DNA of 29,401 nucleotides. Source: a virus. This document shows, one piece after another, positions 29,251-29,401 of the stretch. Where the stretch lies: the IMG/VR virus record IMGVR_UViG_3300033142_002522, positions 1 to 29,401 of that record. One strand, 5' to 3'. The position numbers and the translations under genes were made by a program. Under the pieces are notes generated by a model. The model was given only the letters and a program-made list of their open reading frames with translations, was not told the origin of the DNA and made no database searches. Numbering within the stretch: the stretch's first letter is position 1; each line of letters opens with the position of its first letter.

Positions 29251-29401
29251 TCTTCCATCAATAATTCACCTAAAATGGAAGTTAATGCACATTTCGTTTT
29301 TTATTGCTTATTTTACGTAAATCGCTTAATCCCTTGTAAACATTGGGTTTTCGTGGGTTTTGTAAATATTTATTTATGCACAATTCGTTCTGTACCCCCT
29401 A

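Larger units (their letters stand above)
28791..29401. other. Non-coding region beyond the repressor, probably near the phage immunity end
   Basis: 611 bp with no convincing gene. It holds the 12-bp tandem repeats (28988-29023), a - strand terminator (29061-29086), TTAACCTT-type repeats (29191-29250) and TTGTAAA/TGGGTTTT repeats (29334-29366). A 60-codon - strand frame at 28858-29040 starts with TTG and its GYS repeats arise from the 12-bp repeats, so I do not call it. The exact phage-host boundary cannot be seen. Confidence 0.6.

Noticed and set aside
1-29401. CRISPR array, integrase, insertion sequence, or diversity-generating reverse transcriptase
   Set aside because: No spaced direct repeats, no tyrosine or serine recombinase, no other transposase and no reverse transcriptase motif were seen.

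Overview
The window is most of a Mu-like transposable phage or prophage of a Bacteroidota host. Evidence for the phage type: a DDE transposase of MuA type, a MuB-type ATPase, DUF3164 and GemA-like early proteins, a Mu-order packaging/head set (TerS, TerL, DUF1320, DUF935 portal, gpF, gpG), and a contractile tail with sheath, tube, tape measure and gpD/V/W/J baseplate genes. Evidence for the host: low GC, A/T-rich start sites mostly without Shine-Dalgarno sequences, TAnnTTTG-type promoter boxes, and a DUF4494 protein. No site-specific integrase is visible, which fits replicative transposition.

Layout from the right. At 28.79-29.40 kb is a non-coding segment with short repeats, probably near the immunity-side phage end. 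At 28.15-28.79 kb is a LexA/S24-type repressor on the + strand. It faces an early operon on the - strand (28.0 to 20.46 kb): Ner-like regulator, transposase A, ATPase B, a second RecA-like ATPase, a GemA-like protein, several small unknown proteins, DUF3164, a small HTH protein, DUF4494, and a final small protein that could be the late activator. A bidirectional terminator at 20.41 kb separates this operon from a + strand packaging/head-assembly operon (14.14-20.41 kb). A divergent regulatory region at 13.95-14.13 kb also starts the - strand late operon (13.95 kb to the left edge): protease/scaffold, major capsid protein, a lysis cassette, sheath, tube, tail chaperone with frameshift, tape measure, baseplate, and a tail fibre cut by the left edge of the window.

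The most notable signals are these. (1) A T_TTT_TTC slippery heptamer, a 4-nt spacer and a perfect 8-bp hairpin lie at the portal/gpF overlap. The gpF frame is -1 and has no ATG for its first 125 codons, so a portal-gpF frameshift fusion is suggested. (2) An A_AAA_AAG slippery site at the end of the tail chaperone opens a 61-codon -1 extension. (3) An antisense tRNA-like RNA unit with its own promoter-like box and T-run sits between gpF and gpG. (4) An internal start with a strong Shine-Dalgarno sequence inside the protease gene would make a separate scaffold, as Mu gpZ is made. (5) TTGTAA dyads lie in the divergent late promoter, and four 10-bp tandem repeats lie at the A/B junction.

All function calls come from reading the translated sequences and gene order; no database search was run.
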